Positions 63,363 through 64,000 of a DNA stretch of 64,000 nt are shown here, piece by piece (within the stretch, counting starts at the first letter, position 1; the number at the start of each line of letters is the position of its first letter). The notes below the pieces were generated by a model. The model was not told the DNA's origin. It saw only the letters and a program-made list of their open reading frames with translations, and made no database searches. The position numbers and the translations under genes are program-made. This stretch comes from Nonomuraea typhae (GTDB lineage: Bacteria; Actinomycetota; Actinomycetes; Streptosporangiales; Streptosporangiaceae): contig NZ_VRLV01000004.1 of NCBI RefSeq assembly GCF_009760925.1, positions 250,308 through 314,307 of the forward strand, written 5' to 3'.

Positions 63363-64000
63363 GAGAGGGCCTCCTCGTAGACGGCGGTGGCGATCTCGCC
63401 CAGCGCCTCGCCGGCGACGGGCAGCAGCTCGAAGCCGGCCTCCTGCTCCATTAGCGCCGCGAAGGCGATCCACGAGTCGGGCAGCCGGATGTATCCGGCC
63501 AGCGTCTTGGCGATGAGCTCGGCCGTGCCCGCCGTACCCGTCTTCGCGTGCACGCGGCCGGCCGCCGGCGAGTTCACCTGCACGTCGGCGAGCGTGCCGT
63601 CCCTGCCCATCGTGGGCAGCGCCCGCCGGAAGGGGGAGAAGTACGGCTGCCGCCGCATGTGCGCGAGGAAGCCGACGAAGAAGTCGGCGGTGTGGCGTCC
63701 TTCGGCGGCGCCGGGCGGATCCGGGTCGAGACCGGCCTGGCGGAAGAGCTCCCGCTGGAGTTCCCGGCCTTTCGCCTTGGCGTCGTCGGGGTCGCGGCCG
63801 GCGACGGCGCCGACGAGGTAGGGAAAGGTCACGGTGTGCAGGTTGGAGCTCACCTTGAGCATGGGCTTGACCTGCTCGGACAGCGGTGGTGACAGGTGCT
63901 CGGCGAGCTGGGTGCGCGGCCCGCCCGGCGGCAGGGCCAGGTTGCCGACGCTCACCCCGCTGTCGCGCAGCGCCGTGGTGAAGGCGGCTTCGGCGAAGGA
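63359..64000 (-). CDS. PBP4-type D-alanyl-D-alanine carboxypeptidase, 5' part missing
   Basis: C-terminal 213 residues of an S13-like penicillin-binding protein; the frame is open to the right edge. KPMLKVSSNLHTVTFPYLVG contains the SxN motif (Ser-Ser-Asn), and GRVHAKTGTAGTAELIAKTLAGYI contains the KTG motif. The SxxK Ser/Lys motif must lie outside. It would trim or cleave peptidoglycan cross-links. Coupled to the serine hydrolase gene by a 4-nt GTGA overlap. Confidence 0.85.
   Translation of the reverse strand, partial: SFAEAAFTTALRDSGVSVGNLALPPGGPRTQLAEHLSPPLSEQVKPMLKVSSNLHTVTFPYLVGAVAGRDPDDAKAKGRELQRELFRQAGLDPDPPGAAEGRHTADFFVGFLAHMRRQPYFSPFRRALPTMGRDGTLADVQVNSPAAGRVHAKTGTAGTAELIAKTLAGYIRLPDSWIAFAALMEQEAGFELLPVAGEALGEIATAVYEEALS

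Overview
The window is high-GC actinobacterial chromosome, probably from Streptosporangiaceae and Nonomuraea-like. The evidence is the strong GC bias, the many GTG and TTG starts, and the conserved block holA / comEC-comEA / rpsT / lepA / hemW / hrcA-dnaJ-rsmE / HIT / phoH-ybeY-CBS protein / era / leuA, which matches actinomycete gene order as I remember it. I see no rRNA, tRNA, insertion sequence, prophage or CRISPR array. Both ends cut through genes: holA on the left and a PBP4-type carboxypeptidase on the right.

Layout. 1-6.4 kb: partial holA, an orphan amino-acid-type binding protein and comEA-comEC, interspersed with three 15-bp-type tandem repeat arrays, two of them inside comEC. 6.5-8.3 kb: a MarR regulator divergent from an MFS exporter, with a good promoter and operator between them. 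8.2-21.4 kb: a tandemly duplicated MacB/FtsX-type ABC system (two large permease pairs and two ATPases); the upstream copy has lost its ATPases and the last membrane helix of its second permease. 21.5-28.7 kb: rpsT, a membrane-anchored GH18-like protein, lepA, a thioesterase pair, a two-gene ABC exporter and a MOSC protein. 28.8-31.4 kb: a secreted chitinase divergent from hemW, with a near-perfect palindromic operator in front of the chitinase. 31.4-36.1 kb: two translationally coupled groups, a membrane protein and a small helical protein that share a Gly/Thr/Asn motif, and then two Tyr-Gly-Gln/Pro-repeat membrane proteins flanking a DUF3097 gene.

36.2-47.1 kb is the housekeeping core: CIRCE-controlled hrcA, dnaJ, rsmE, an ECF-type sigma factor with its membrane partner, HIT, phoH-ybeY-CBS protein, a lipoprotein, a deaminase-like relic, Nudix and era. 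47.1-51.5 kb is a urease operon ureABCFGD without ureE. 51.6-58.2 kb holds a secreted EEP-fold hydrolase, a Mut7-C protein, and a carboxylate-type sensing and uptake group (MHS transporter, response regulator, histidine kinase, with a TAXI binding lipoprotein convergent to the kinase). 58.3-64 kb holds a double GNAT, DUF2630, dimethylargininase, a Leu-rich leader peptide with leuA, and two penicillin-recognising hydrolases.

The most striking unexplained structures are: the 65-bp near-identical DNA segment that gives two overlapping genes (31.4-33.4 kb) the same amyloid-signalling-like motif; a perfect 18-bp palindrome that separates phoH's Shine-Dalgarno from its start and would, if folded, restore normal spacing; the repeat-bearing insertion in the middle of comEC's membrane domain; and the decayed duplicate ABC system. 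Many starts also lack a Shine-Dalgarno but carry TANNNT 6-8 nt upstream, the arrangement expected of leaderless transcripts.
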